The notes below the pieces were generated by a model. It ran no database searches, had not been told where the DNA came from, and worked only from the letters and a program-made list of their open reading frames with translations. This document shows, piece after piece, positions 13,568-25,663 of a stretch of DNA of 64,000 nucleotides. The position numbers were made by a program, and so were the translations under genes. Numbering within the stretch: the first letter of the stretch is position 1; each line of letters starts with the position of its first letter. Source of the stretch: Latrodectus hesperus (Eukaryota > Arthropoda > Arachnida > Araneae > Theridiidae); the NCBI GenBank assembly GCA_037975125.1, contig CM075854.1, positions 67,377,761-67,441,760 of the forward strand, written 5' to 3'.

Positions 13568-14883
13568 GAATAATAATAAAGTAGTAATATATTAAGGTAT
13601 ATAAAACTAGGAACACATCTCCACGCTTACTCTTTTATCAGGAAAAGTTAGCAGTGAAGGAACAAATGTGTATTATTTTTCTGCTCTGGCATAAAACCTT
13701 ACGGTCAAAAAAGCTGTAAATAATTAAAATAAGTATGTAGTTAAAAACTAGTAAAAGTGAATAAAAAATGTAGGTATGGATTTGATTACCAAAGACGAAA
13801 TTGATCAGAAATACCATTCCTGGCACCAAATTAAATAAAAACTTATTTTAATCACAATATTTTAACTAAGTTAAACAATTTATATTCGAAGTACATTTTA
13901 AGTAAAGATTTGAATTAACTAAGTAAATTGATAGTGAATTTATAATGACAAAAATGAATGAGGGCAATTGCAAAGTATAATTATCATAATTTTACAAACT
14001 AAGTAATGAGAGTAATTATTTTCATTCATACGTATCTTATTGTATTTTACTTGTAAACTTATAAATTGAGTCTCGTAACTTATATGTTATTTATTCTACT
14101 TCTAGCTGCTTTTGAGGAGAATGCATTACCTACATTTGTAAGCATTTTTATTTGCTTATTCAATATATCTATATATTAAGTACTAAATACGATTTGCGAA
14201 ATAAAATACAGCTCATGAAATCCAAAAAATGTAATACCAACTAATATATATAATTGGCATTGGAAATCTAACATATATATATACAGATAGATAGATGCCA
14301 CTACCTTTTGCCTCATTTGTATTACTGTAATGGTAAAAGTTCTGTTGTAAACTTTGTATTCAATGTATGTATTGTTACAGTTGTTTTAACTTAGAATATT
14401 ATGGTTATTTTTTAATTTTTGTAAATGAAAGCATATGTGAAAGGAATTAGTATTATATAATTAACATTAATGGTAAGTCTAAGTCTGTGTTCATGTGAAT
14501 CAGTTAAGAAATTTATTTTTGCTCAAAATATTATTAAGGATTAGTTCTATATGCATAATTAATAGTCAAGGTAAAGTTTTGTCTACGTTCATGTGAATTT
14601 CTTACGAATTTAATTTTTTCATAATATTATGAAATTAAAATATGTTTTTTACAAATAAAATTACTCAAGAAGTTACACCATTTAATTATTTTAAAACATC
14701 AGACATTTCTTCAAAAAATAAATCCTTAAATGGAATTTGAATAAATTAAATATTGAGACAAAAAAATTTTATTGTTTGAATAAAAGAGAAAAAAACCAAT
14801 AAAAAATGTCATTTTCAACAAATATTGCCGACTTGGCTGAGAGGATATTTTGATTTTAGAAAAAATTTATCTATATATATACA
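13565..14883. other. AT-rich DNA to the left edge of the Tc1 element
   Basis: No gene is recognised. A short TA run at about 14270-14283 and a (GATA)3-like run just after it are the only repeats. Confidence 0.55.
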
Positions 14884-15183
14884 CACTGCTGGACAATTGC
14901 TAAAGACGGATCACAAATTGCAATGTAGCATAACATTAAGCGAGACACATGAGGCCTAGTAGGATAAAATATAGTTGCCACACTGTGCAGACATTAGAAT
15001 AAAGAATATTTATTGTTCTGGAAAGACAAAAGCTGTGAAACATATGAAAGAAAAAAATGTTCATTTGATGCTGCATACGGAAAAATGGAACAATGCATCT
15101 AAAAGTCAGCAGGCACCTTGAAGAAAGGTATCAGCACGGGATATGTCCGCCATGGAGTGTGATGCAACATTCCATACGTCATA

Positions 15184-16021
15184 TCATACTTTGCACAACT
15201 TATCCAGCAGCTGTTGAGGTAATTTATCCCATTCCTCTGGGAGTGCACGGATGAGGGTGTTCTTGTTTGTCAGGAGATAGTTTCGACAAGCAACTTGCCT
15301 TCCCAAAGCATCCCACACATTTTCAATGGGGTTTAGATCTGGAGAACGTGATGGCCATACGAGGCGTTGAATACCCTCGCTGTCTAGACAATCCTGAACA
15401 GCGAGAGTTCAATGACATGTTGCGTTGTCGTCCATAAAAACAAATTTCTCACCGACAGCACCACAGAAAGATGAACATGAGGAAGTAGAACTTCATTAAT
15501 GTATCGTTGGCCCGTCATAGCCCCATTCGCAACCACATGTAGGGGCGTGCGGCTATTGATCATGATGCCGGCCCACACCATGACACTGCATGTCGGATAT
15601 CAGTCCCTTTCCTGGATATTTTCTGGACGATAAGCAGTACCACTCTCGCGCCAAATCAGTTGGCGTCTACAATCCGATGACAGACTGAACCTACACGCAT
15701 CTGAGAATAGTACGCATGCCCAGTACTGTTCAGTCCAATTGCAATGCTCACAACACCATTGCAAACGGGCAGTACGGTGCTGTCTGGTCAATGGGACATA
15801 CGCAACAGGTCTGCGGGTGTATAGTCCTCCTCCCCTCAAACGTTTGTCAACAGTTTTTCGGGAGATCTGCTTTCCTGAAGCAACAAGAAACTGATTTGCC
15901 ACCTGCTGAGCTGTGGTGCGCCTGTTCCTCTTTGCTGATAGGACGATATCATGCGTCTTCTGCAGGCGTCGTACTTCTAACATGACATCACACGTGCCGC
16001 CTACTACACATTCCAGTAGTT
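15184..16021 (-). pseudogene. Tc1-type transposase, C-terminal part
   Basis: The catalytic part of a DD34E transposase, which cuts and joins DNA at the element ends. Reading downward from 15983, TVDKRLRGGGLYTRRP is the family's second DNA-binding segment. WACVLFSDACRFSL carries the first catalytic Asp (codon near 15701-15699), with Ala where the following Glu is usual. A TGA at 15600-15602 interrupts the frame. MVWAGIMINSRTPLHV follows, then a single-base frameshift near 15470, then FMDDNATCH with the second Asp. An in-frame TGA lies at 15409-15411. SPDLNPIENVWDALGRQVA carries the third acidic residue (Glu), 34 positions after the second. The frame ends LDKLCKV, TGA at 15184-15186. Two stops and a frameshift show decay independent of the insertion at 16026. 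Confidence 0.87.
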
Positions 16022-16025
16022 TTAA
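16022..16025. repeat. TTAA target-site duplication, left copy
   Basis: TTAA immediately outside the CCCCTTAACCG end of the inserted element. The matching copy is at 19439-19442. Confidence 0.85.
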
Positions 16026-16042
16026 CCCCTTAACCGGCTATC

Positions 16043-16105
16043 CCGAGTACACTCGGCAAACATTTCTGTGCGTTTTCCGGCTATCCTGAGCCCCTTGGTA
16101 GGGGC
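16043..16105. repeat. Subterminal hairpins of the piggyBac-type left end
   Basis: Two small perfect inverted repeats lie just inside the end: CCGAGT with ACTCGG (16043-16056), and GCCCCT with AGGGGC (16090-16105, loop TGGT). The motif CCGGCTATCC also occurs twice (about 16034 and 16077). Subterminal repeats of this kind are often transposase-binding sites; that role here is inferred. Confidence 0.6.
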
Positions 16106-16409
16106 AACGGGCTTCACTGCAGTACGTTAAATTCAACCCCTATAATTGATGGATTCCCGTGAAATCGGGGCTTGGGAACTTACTTACTGAACGGTCATGG
16201 TTGATTTAACTAATGTGAGCGGGAATTGAAAGTATTTCAAGAAAGCAACAGTTTTACTTTTCTATATTTATTCACATTTAAATTTTCATAGTTGAAGACT
16301 CTAATTTTTGCGATTTATAAAAAATATACATAATACTAATTTTCATTACATTTTTTATCAAGTTTTTAAATAACATTATTTAGTTTCTTTGTATAATACA
16401 CACATATTA

Positions 16410-16412
<3 letters not shown>

Positions 16413-16478
<66 letters not shown>
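16413..16478. repeat. (TA)n microsatellite
   Basis: A TA run with one G interruption near its right end, inside the piggyBac-type core. Confidence 0.95.
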
Positions 16479-18490
16479 TGTTTATAATTTAATTGGAAAC
16501 TGGACATAATGAGATTATATTAATATGTGACTTAGTGACAAGGTTAAAATAATGAGGAATCTATATAATTTAAATATTCAAAAATATGAAATCTTAAAAA
16601 GTTATTTTCTTAAAATTACAATGGATAAAATAAGTATTAAATTAAATATTATTTTTTTAATCATTTGAATGAATTTAGTATTTTAAACAATTTTGTAATG
16701 ATTTTTGTACGTATTTAATCCTTGTAATCTCTCAGATTTTAACTAATTTCCCAGTGAACCTAATTTTAATTTATAAATTAAATAATTTGTTTCTAGAGTT
16801 ATAATTTAAATGCTTATATATTTTTATTAATGATTAACAAAAAATCGGAAATCTTAGTTATACAAAATATGTGTTTATATAAATAAAATATTAAAGCTTA
16901 AAAATTTTTTTGTTGAATGTAAGAAAAAAAAATAATATTATAAAACGAACTAAATTCTCTCACACTTGATTTTAAAATGTGAAACTTTAAATTTTAAAAA
17001 AATTAAATTAAATTTTAACGTTTAACTGTATTTAAATTTTTAATAATGAAATTATTTCCATAGAAAACTAATATTTATGGCATTATTTCATCAGATACAT
17101 ATACATTTATAATAAAATGTAAATTATGCTTAAATTTTAGTATGATGCATACCCTTACTGAAGACACTTCCAAATATTTTATTTTATACATGTGACATGA
17201 AAATATTTGCAAATAAATGTTATAATTATGCTTTGAAGGTTTATTACTTATTATATTTATTTATAAGAATAATTAAAAATATAAAAATAAATTGAGGGAT
17301 ATAAAACTCAGTCAAAACATAAATCTTAACATCATGAAATTTTTAATTCTATTTCTTAACATCGCGTTTTTGGAATAAAGTATTCAGATTTAAAAAATAC
17401 GGTCTTAAAATAATATTAATTTTCTAAAATTTACGGAATTTTCCCCACTTAGGCTACAGTTTTCTTCTGTGAATTGAAGAATAATTTGCAAATTATCAAT
17501 CAAAATATAAAATTATTTAGACTCCATATTTTAGAATATAAAAATGATTTTTCAAATTTAGATAATATGTAATTTAGACAGTTAAAATTATTCAAAGCAA
17601 AATTCAAAAATATACCACAAAAAATAATATTTATTAATTCTTAATCTAAAAAATCATGACAAATTATATGCTATTGAATTTTTTTTAAAAATATATATGC
17701 TTAGGGGTGTATAAGGCATTATAGAAATTTATGGTACTGGAAAGAATATGAAAAAAGGTAGATAGCCATATACAAAAATTGATTTGGTGCTTTGAAAATT
17801 TTAAGCAACAATTGTAAAATTATATCTAAAAGCAATCAAAAAGATAATTATTTAAAAATAATTATCCTTTTTTACATTTTATATCCACATTATATCAATA
17901 CACGCATATTATATACATTTTTCTCATAAATGTGTACTAGTCAAATTGGTTTCATGTTTTGAGAAAATTGAAGCTTACTATAGCAACGTTAAATAAAATA
18001 AAATTTTGAAAATCAAATATCTACTCAGATTTTACTTTCGGAATAATAGAAATAATTATTTCTCCTTATATCATGCAATTCAAAAAATAATAGAAATAAA
18101 TGGAACTCATATATATTGTTAAATGTAAATATTTTTGCATTTATTGTAATGTTTACTGTCCCATTTTAAAATATTTTTTCACTAATTTTATTTAAATTTT
18201 CTCATAATTTTTTCATACTATTGAAATAATAGCATAAAGATTTTCTTGCTTTTACTCTCCTTCTAAAATTTTTCAGTGTGAGATACAACATTTTATTATT
18301 GGTGCAAAACAATTTAAGGAATATAACAGATATCTAATCACAACATGAATCTTGTATCGAGAGATATTTCTTGCATAGTTAGAAACACAGAAATGTGGAT
18401 ATAAAACAGTTAGAAATACAAAAAATTTAGTATGTATTTTAATACATGTTATTTTAATACGTAAAAAAATTAAAAGCTTAATTAATTCCC

Positions 18491-18612
18491 TAACAATAGA
18501 CTTCAAATTATATTTAAAAATATTTTGAAAGTAAAATTTATATTCAAATGAAAAATTTACAAAATTTTAACTGAAATGAATAGTTTACAATATACTCTGA
18601 AGTCTATTGTTA
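18491..18612. repeat. 15-bp perfect inverted repeats, possible fold-back MITE
   Basis: TAACAATAGACTTCA at 18491-18505 and its exact reverse complement at 18598-18612 bound a 122-base segment. Outside each arm is a short TTAATT-like stretch. This fits a tiny inverted-repeat element nested within the piggyBac-type core, but no target duplication is certain. Confidence 0.45.
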
Positions 18613-18886
18613 AGCAATTAATATAGCTTTTTATTTTTTAAGCTATTAAAATTTTAAAAGTTTGTTGAAATTCTTCAATTTGTGTATAAAGCAACAGAAC
18701 TGTTTCTTTCAATAATTTTGAAAATTATTTGATGATTTTGATGATTTTAAAAAATAGTGTTGACTTTTAAAAGTATCGACAATAATTAAAATCAATTAAT
18801 AATTAAATTGCAAATTAACGCATTTTAACAGCTATTTAAATCATTACAATTTTAACTGTTTGGGAAATTAAAAGAAATGATTATAT

Positions 18887-18894
<8 letters not shown>

Positions 18895-18956
<62 letters not shown>
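18895..18956. repeat. (TA)n microsatellite
   Basis: A pure TA run preceded by TATATACATG. A second short TA run follows at 19009-19025. Confidence 0.95.
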
Positions 18957-18959
<3 letters not shown>

Positions 18960-19438
18960 AAATGTCATTTTAAAATTATGATAATAAGATATTCATTGAG
19001 TTAGCTATCATATATATATATATATTTTTTATTTAAGAATTTTAAATATAAAAACTGCGTATAAGTAAATTAAATTTATTGATAATAATTTTCAAAATAA
19101 TAAAATAAAATTTATATTTATTGTAATTAAAAAATTATAATAGAGACTTGAAGAAATTTTCAAGCAGAACATTCATAAAGAAAACTACTAGCACACGTGG
19201 GTTTCTTCAGCTGACAACGATTCATGGTCTTTCCCCACTGCAAGTGATTAGAATGTGATTATTGTGAGGTGGTCCAGGGTAAAACGCAAATACGCCTCAT
19301 CAAAAGTTAGAGGCTTTTGTATTCATGACAAGTTTCTAAAGGGGGAAAAACTTGCATTGCAGTGAAAGCCAAAACTATGTTGCCACCGCGAAGCAAAAAT
19401 GAAGCACTTTCTTCACTGAACTCCAGACGGTTAAGGGG

Positions 19439-19442
19439 TTAA
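19439..19442. repeat. TTAA target-site duplication, right copy
   Basis: TTAA directly outside the CGGTTAAGGGG end, matching the copy at 16022-16025. Confidence 0.85.
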
Positions 19443-19553
19443 ATAACTTCCACAGCCGAACTCCCTGGCAACATCTGTTATTTTTCGCCCTTCTTTGATC
19501 TTTCCAATAATTCGGCCACGCATAAAATCATCTAAGTGATGTCGGGAAGACAT
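19443..19553 (-). pseudogene. Tc1-type transposase, N-terminal part
   Basis: The start of the transposase whose catalytic part lies at 15184-16021. The ATG is at 19553-19551. The first residues, MSSRHHLDDFMRGRII, then GKIKEGRKITDVAREFG, are the first helix-turn-helix of this Tc1 lineage. They closely parallel the start of the second Tc1 copy in the window at 37831 (KKHLDDVLRGRIIG). The frame runs into the TTAA at 19439-19442, where the piggyBac-type element entered. In the pre-insertion arrangement the frame would have stayed open into the next part. However, the stretch between the two DNA-binding segments is shorter than usual, which suggests an earlier internal deletion. An upstream in-frame extension to 19799 exists but is not family-like, so the inner ATG was chosen. 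Confidence 0.8.
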
Positions 19554-19812
19554 GCCAAAAATTTCAAGTTCGTCTATTAAATCTTTCCTGTAAAACTTTG
19601 ACTTGAAACAACAACTGTCCACACGCATCAAAACCTTTAAAGCTCTTATGAACGCTATCACGTGATGAACAGACGTGGAAAAAAAATTTGCATACGCATA
19701 CTTCTTCTTACTATATCCCGCACTTATTCTAATTTTCCACATTTTGCTTCCTTTTATTTTGTGGCTGCTATGGATGATAGTGTTATCTGTCCTTAGCAAT
19801 TGTCCAGCAGTG

Positions 19813-21984
19813 TATATATGTAAACAGATGGTTTAAATATTGCCAGATATTAAAGAATGACATTTTAATAATTGAATGAAACTTTTATAAACTATTTTTA
19901 AGTAATTATTATAATTTTGATTACAAAATAACATTTTGATGGTAGTAATTTAGTGACAATAGCATTTATTTATAAAGTAGTAAAAAATAACATAAGTTAC
20001 ATTAAAATATATTTGAACATTATAATGGATGAAGATAACATGCTTATGCTGATAATATTAAAATTCATTTGAGGCGCACATTTATATTTCTTTGCTTATT
20101 TTTTATGCCATAAAATTACTTTTTTTCAGGATTAAAATTCAAATTGCATTTTTATGGGATTGCAATATGTTTCAATACAATTTTTAAACTAATAATATTA
20201 AGAGCATTTACTTAGAAATAGAAGCATTTAAAATTGAGTTATAATGAATTCAAACACAAATATGCTAGACAGAACTATTTAATTTCGCTGAATACCTACT
20301 TTAAATATTCTTAACTGTTAGCTAAAAATTGAAATAAATTACATTATTGTAAATACTCTATAGCAATCCATTATGTACCTTAAACCATTTCAAAAGATTA
20401 TATATGACGAATTAAACATGTGTAATAGTATATAAGATTAAAATATTTTGAATTTTATTGAAAATAAATATATTTCCTTTTGGAAAATTTCGCATTATTA
20501 ATAATTGCGTAGTACAATATTTTCTATTACTTTTTACTGCATTTAGATATCTTAATAATGCATTCATTTTATGATCCATTATATGTCTAATTTAAAGGAT
20601 GTTCATCATAAAAGGATTATACTATTATACCCAGTAAAATGACAAAATAATTATGAATGCGCTAAGGTCTCAATACGCATGAGCGAGAAGTTACTTAAGC
20701 TTTTTTCTTAGTTTTTAAACTATTTCAATTTATTATGTTTTTTAAATACTCGCGCGCGTTTTGAAAATAGTGAATTTTACGTGGGAATAATTCATCATGA
20801 GAATTTTTCAGCATTTATTTACATTAAAATCACATTTTAAAATATAACTGTCATTTAATGCTGGTTCAAATGAACCATTGCTAATGACAGTTTAGAAAAA
20901 TGAACAGCAATATGAAGCATTATGAAGTATGACCATTTCAAACTTAATTTTGAAATAGTTTCTTCCAACATTTTTCTTCTCCTTTCCAAATATTTTTATT
21001 TTAAATTACATTTCAAAATTTCTAAACAATAAAGCTGGTGATGATTGCGTAAAGTTTAACAACACAACCTGCGCCTGTAATAAAGCTGAAAAAAACTACA
21101 CATACTATAATTTCTAACTTCAAAAAGCTTTTTAGGCATAAAATTTTAATTTTTACGAAAATAAATTTTTGAAATAAACTAATTTAATTTTATAAAAACA
21201 CTTTGAGCTACATTCTTGAATAAATAACGAGACACTCATTGTACTATTCGTATAAATTGAATATGTCAGTGGCAATTATAAATATTCCATCGAAAATATT
21301 TTAATCATTCTTTAAATTTTTACCAATATTTAAATTACATATTATCAAAGGACATATTACAGAATATTCAACTTATCCTTTAAAAAGGTGGAATACCTAA
21401 ATTGGAATAAGAGAGTGATACAAATGATTTTGGTTTTCCGAAAATAGCTCTTAAAGTGAAATCTTTAGTAAATTAGGTATTTAGAATTTAGCAATATGGA
21501 TTGTTTAAATATTAAATAGCACACATATCCTTACAGTTATTTAAATAGAATTTCAAAACAGTTTCAACATACTAAAGACAAATCTTATTTCTTTTTTAAG
21601 AATGATAAATGAGGTGTAATAGAATTGCAGTCGGTAACAAAGCACTGACATTTAAGTAACCGCCATCATTTCAAAGAACTTCCTTTTCAATGTACTATGA
21701 CTATGAAAAGTTGGCTACCAATAAACTTTTTGGGATGACTATACAAACTTATTTTCTAATAAATACGAAACTTTTAATTGACTTTTTATCATTTGACGAA
21801 AAACATAATAATCTTATAAAGCACTTCTTAACTAAATTCTAACTGACGCAATTTCTTAATTAATACTCTTATTATTTAGTTCTTAAAATAAGATGAAAAT
21901 TAAAGTCTTCATTGTTTCATTAATCTGTTTTTATAAAACTGTTTCAATTAATTATAAAGATATTTATGAAGAGAGAAAAGGAAA

Positions 21985-21988
<4 letters not shown>
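19813..21988. other. AT-rich DNA with a nested hairpin
   Basis: No gene is recognised. The only structure is the inverted repeat at 20846-20892. Confidence 0.55.
20846..20892. repeat. 47-base two-tier hairpin
   Basis: The outer arms AACTGTCATT (20846-20855) and AATGACAGTT (20883-20892) are exact complements. The inner arms TGGTTCA (20862-20868) and TGAACCA (20871-20877) are too. They are separated by small internal loops. It is shorter than a normal miRNA precursor and may be a collapsed inverted-repeat element. Confidence 0.7.

Positions 21989-22072
<84 letters not shown>
21989..22072. repeat. (TA)n microsatellite
   Basis: A pure TA run of 84 bases. The frame that crosses it is a repeat artefact. 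Confidence 0.95.
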
Positions 22073-22073
<1 letters not shown>

Positions 22074-25000
22074 CTATTTATATATATAATTATATGTAAC
22101 TATATATAACTTTTTGTTTGTTAAATTTATTTAAAATTAATAATCTATTTGAACTCACATTTATATTGCATTTTAAATCAAGCAACACACTCACACTAAT
22201 TTTTGGTGATCTGCATTCTTTTTTTAATAGAATATATAAAATAATTTTCAATCTCACACACATTTGTAAATTTACAAGGTTTAAATTGAACATTTATTAA
22301 ATTGTGCTGAAAGATAATTACTTAACATACTGAAATATATTTGATTTCTTTGGTTTTAATTTTGTCAAAATGGATGCAGTTTGAAAACACGTAATATAAA
22401 TTTTAACTGACAAGTTTTAGAATAACGTTATGGTTATAAGTTATATTTTCCACTGATCTTTTCAAAACTAGCTAAAAATAACTAATTCTTCTCCTTAAAG
22501 TAAAATAATCTATATTGAAATTGTCTATTAAAAATACTTTTGATAAAACTCATTAATCCAATTATGAATTACCACAAAAATATTTGTTTCTCATATACTT
22601 TTTTCAAACATGACTTCTTCGTAGATAGATATCAGAATTTCAACTGATATTATATTTGCTCGGGAATGTTATGAATGATGAAATATAATTAAATAATCTA
22701 AGATCTTAAATATTTCTGGATAGAATTTTTCTGAACTTGTGTTAAAAAGAAGTAAATAAAGTTAGAGAACTTTTAAAACAGATTATATGAGTGTCCTGTT
22801 TATCTGTTTTAAATGATAAGCTATAATTTATTCATCATATTGAGAAATATATTTTCACTAATGATGCTATAATTCGACAAGCATATTTTATGAAATAGCT
22901 GTATTGTCTTACATAGTTTGTAACTATTTAAAAAAAACAGGAATCTATTAGTTACAAATGAAATTTGCAAATGTAAGACAAATCGCAAATAAAATTGGCC
23001 AAATTAAATATGTCGTAATTACTTAGGAATGTAAATTGGTTACAGCATTTAAGATATGTAATCTCAATCTCTTTTTTAGTATAAATATTATAATAGAATT
23101 TATAGTTTTTATTAATTGCACCTATATTTTTCCGTGGTACTTGAAATTATTATTAGATTAGCTTTTTACCAAGCAAATTCCAACTTTTACGAATTCCTCT
23201 GAACAATAAGAAAGATGAATATTTTTTTAATTTAATTTCTTTGAGAAATTCACTAAATATTTCAGTAATTAGAGACTATTAAACACTTTTTAAAATAAGA
23301 GATCAAGCCAAAGTAAGTTGGCGAGATTTTAACTTGATAATTAAATCAAACTCTAATATGACCAATTTTACTATTTGACCTTGGGAATGATATATTATTT
23401 CAAAGCAATCAGTAACTTAATCTGACACTTAGAATAGATTTAAAATCTTAAGATTTTAGAATAAATAAAAAAGCAACTTAAAAACCTGCAAATTATCTAT
23501 AAAATAAATCACGAAAAGTAAACGCAACAAGTTTTCAAATATAACTCTCACAAAATGAAAATTTTAAGAGCAATAAATCAAAACACACATGAATCGTTAA
23601 AATGTACACACACACACAACTCACCGAATTCGGTACTTATAACTTATTTTTCCCTGAGTACAAACTCGGTTTTCTCCCCCTGAAAAATTTATTATTCTTT
23701 GGCTACGTTTATTTCAAAGATTAGGAATGCAGAATGTTTTAGTTCAGTGCTTAGTCATTTATTTAAAGGAGATAAATACATGGAGAAAAATTAAGCGTAG
23801 TTGTTGGTTAGGCCTCTTCTTATCTTTCAGGAATGTATTTGTTGATGATAAGACAAAAGAATACACAAATGTAAAATAAATGCGTGGGATAGTATTTTGC
23901 CTTTGAGATAGTTTACTTTTAATCTTTCATTATCATGTATGAAGAACCGAACAATTTGTAAAAAATAAAGTTTGTGAGAACTTTTAAAATAAATTATGAA
24001 TTTCCCCTTTATTTATTTTGCTTGCTAAGATTTTCATTTATTGATAATATACATTATTTGAACTGGCAACTTTAGCTTCAAATTATAAAATTAAATATAC
24101 ATTTGAAATGAATAATTTCTATAGATTAATTATTTTTAATTTTAACATATTATCCTTAAATGGCATTATAGAAAAGTAAAATTCTTTTGGCGTTTTAGCT
24201 TACTCAAGGAGAGATTTTAGTAATTTAACATTATTATAAAACTTTATTTTTACCAGAAAAGGTTTCTAACACAATTATTCAAAAATGAAATCATAAATGT
24301 GTGTGTGAACTTGTAGTTTTGTTTTTATTAGCAAGAAAATGAGAATTTTTTGATTAAAAATTATATTAAATATTAGTTGAATTCCTTAAAATATTTTAAT
24401 TCTGATGATGGTTTATATAAGCAATTTTAATGGCTTTAATTAATGAATAATAATTAATAAAACTGTACATAACTCTGTTTCCAAAATGTAAGATATTATA
24501 CTGTGTAATTATAAGTAAGATATTACACTGTGTTTATTTATAGGAACTTAAATTCTGTAGTTTTCACGACATTTTGAGGAAAAAAAACACAATTTTATTT
24601 ATATTTTTACAGTATTATATAATTAGGTAATTAAATTTTCAAATAAAACACATATGAGAAAAATTGTTTCCAGAAGGTTATTATGTATCACTTCAATATT
24701 GGGATATTTTCGTTTTTTATTATTGTTTCTAGTTTGATTTCACTTAAATATTGATTGACACTTTAAATTCCAGAGTTTGTGTTTCAACGTATCTTAGAAC
24801 CAAATGTCATAATATTTATTAAGTTGTTTTAAATACGCACTATTTATAATATAAGGACATAAAAATTCAAATGTAAACTAGAAGAAAACTGGGATTGGAT
24901 AACGTAAACACACACTATGGAAAACAGCATTTGAATATTTTTTTAATTGAATTTTCATTCTGTAAGTATATTTCATAATGCAACTCGTTCATTTAGCAAA

Positions 25001-25147
25001 TAGTTATCGCTCATTTTCATTCCATTAACTTGTGCATTCTTTTCCATTGAAACAAAAGCAAGAGCAAAAAATTCAGCAGTTGGTTTACATCTTAACATCT
25101 ATCTAGAATTTCATTTTGATAATACAATTTTGTATTCTTCCGTTTAT
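22073..25147. other. AT-rich DNA without genes
   Basis: No gene is recognised. A 19-base near-direct repeat beginning GTAAGATATTA occurs at 24488-24506 and 24515-24533, differing at one base. Confidence 0.55.
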
Positions 25148-25279
25148 GGTACTATCCTCTATTGTATTACCCTGTACAAAGACAAAAGATAAATGCTTGG
25201 TGATAACTTTAGATTCTCCCAGCTTCTCTTCAAAATAATCCACCTTTCTTCAGCAAGAGTGGTACTGTCCTCCATTATA

Positions 25280-25555
25280 CAGGGTGATTATAAAAAAACT
25301 TTGCCAACATCTGCACTTCTAGCGTCCATTCTATTTAACCGATCAAGATGATACTTCAAATATAGTTCTTTTGAGATATGCGTTCGAGATTCTGTGAATG
25401 GCAACACAGTGGCCCTCGCGGTTACAGTTATAGTGACAGAAACTCGAAATTTTCGAATGGCAACGCCTACTTTTTACCATCGCAAAATGTTCAGCACATG
25501 TGAAAACCCTAAATAGCGTTGAAACGGTACCGATATGTCCGAAAACCGACGTGTT
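25280..25555. repeat. Left 276-bp terminal inverted repeat
   Basis: Pairs with 26936-27211 with scattered mismatches. It contains an open frame that reads outward on the minus strand, also present in the other copy. Confidence 0.9.
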
Positions 25556-25663
25556 ATACACATACAAACAGTTCTTCAAGGAGCACGGAGGAATAATGCA
25601 TACGACAGAGACAAGACACTGCTCAATGATGAGAACACATAGAGAAAAAAATCTTTATTAATT

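Larger units (their letters stand above)
16251..19150. other. Hyper-AT core of the piggyBac-type element
   Basis: There is no gene-like frame on either strand. The core contains TA microsatellites at 16413-16478, 18895-18956 and 19009-19025, and a 15-bp inverted repeat pair at 18491-18612. Its composition matches or exceeds the AT-bias of the chromosomal background and differs sharply from the element's own ends. Confidence 0.6.
16026..19438. mobile_element. Non-autonomous piggyBac-type element
   Basis: The element begins CCCCTTAACCG (16026-16036) and ends in its exact reverse complement CGGTTAAGGGG (19428-19438). It is flanked on both sides by TTAA. A CCC-starting end plus TTAA duplication is the signature of the piggyBac superfamily. 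The outer segments (16026 to about 16250, and about 19150-19438) have balanced composition with subterminal hairpins. The roughly 2.9 kb between them is extremely AT-rich and has no open frame that could be a piggyBac transposase, which is normally near 600 residues. So this copy would need an enzyme supplied from elsewhere. It interrupts the transposase of the surrounding Tc1 element and is therefore the younger of the two. Confidence 0.85.
14884..19812 (-). mobile_element. Tc1-type DD34E transposon, interrupted by a piggyBac-type insertion
   Basis: The ends are inverted repeats of about 29 bp. The left end starts CACTGCTGGACAATTGCTAA at 14884, and its reverse complement with few changes ends at 19812. 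TA flanks the right end and lies two bases outside the left end, as expected of the TA target duplication of Tc1/mariner elements. Without the insertion at 16026-19442 the element is about 1.5 kb, normal for the family. The transposase is read on the minus strand and is listed as two pseudogene parts. The copy is inactive for two separate reasons: internal mutations and the insertion. Confidence 0.88.

Noticed and set aside
13185..13616. 143-residue frame on the minus strand, and similar long Tyr-Ile frames at other TA tracts
   Set aside because: They are simply translations of (TA)n repeats and carry no coding signal.
15716..15985. 89-residue plus-strand frame
   Set aside because: It lies opposite the Tc1 transposase frame and is its shadow.
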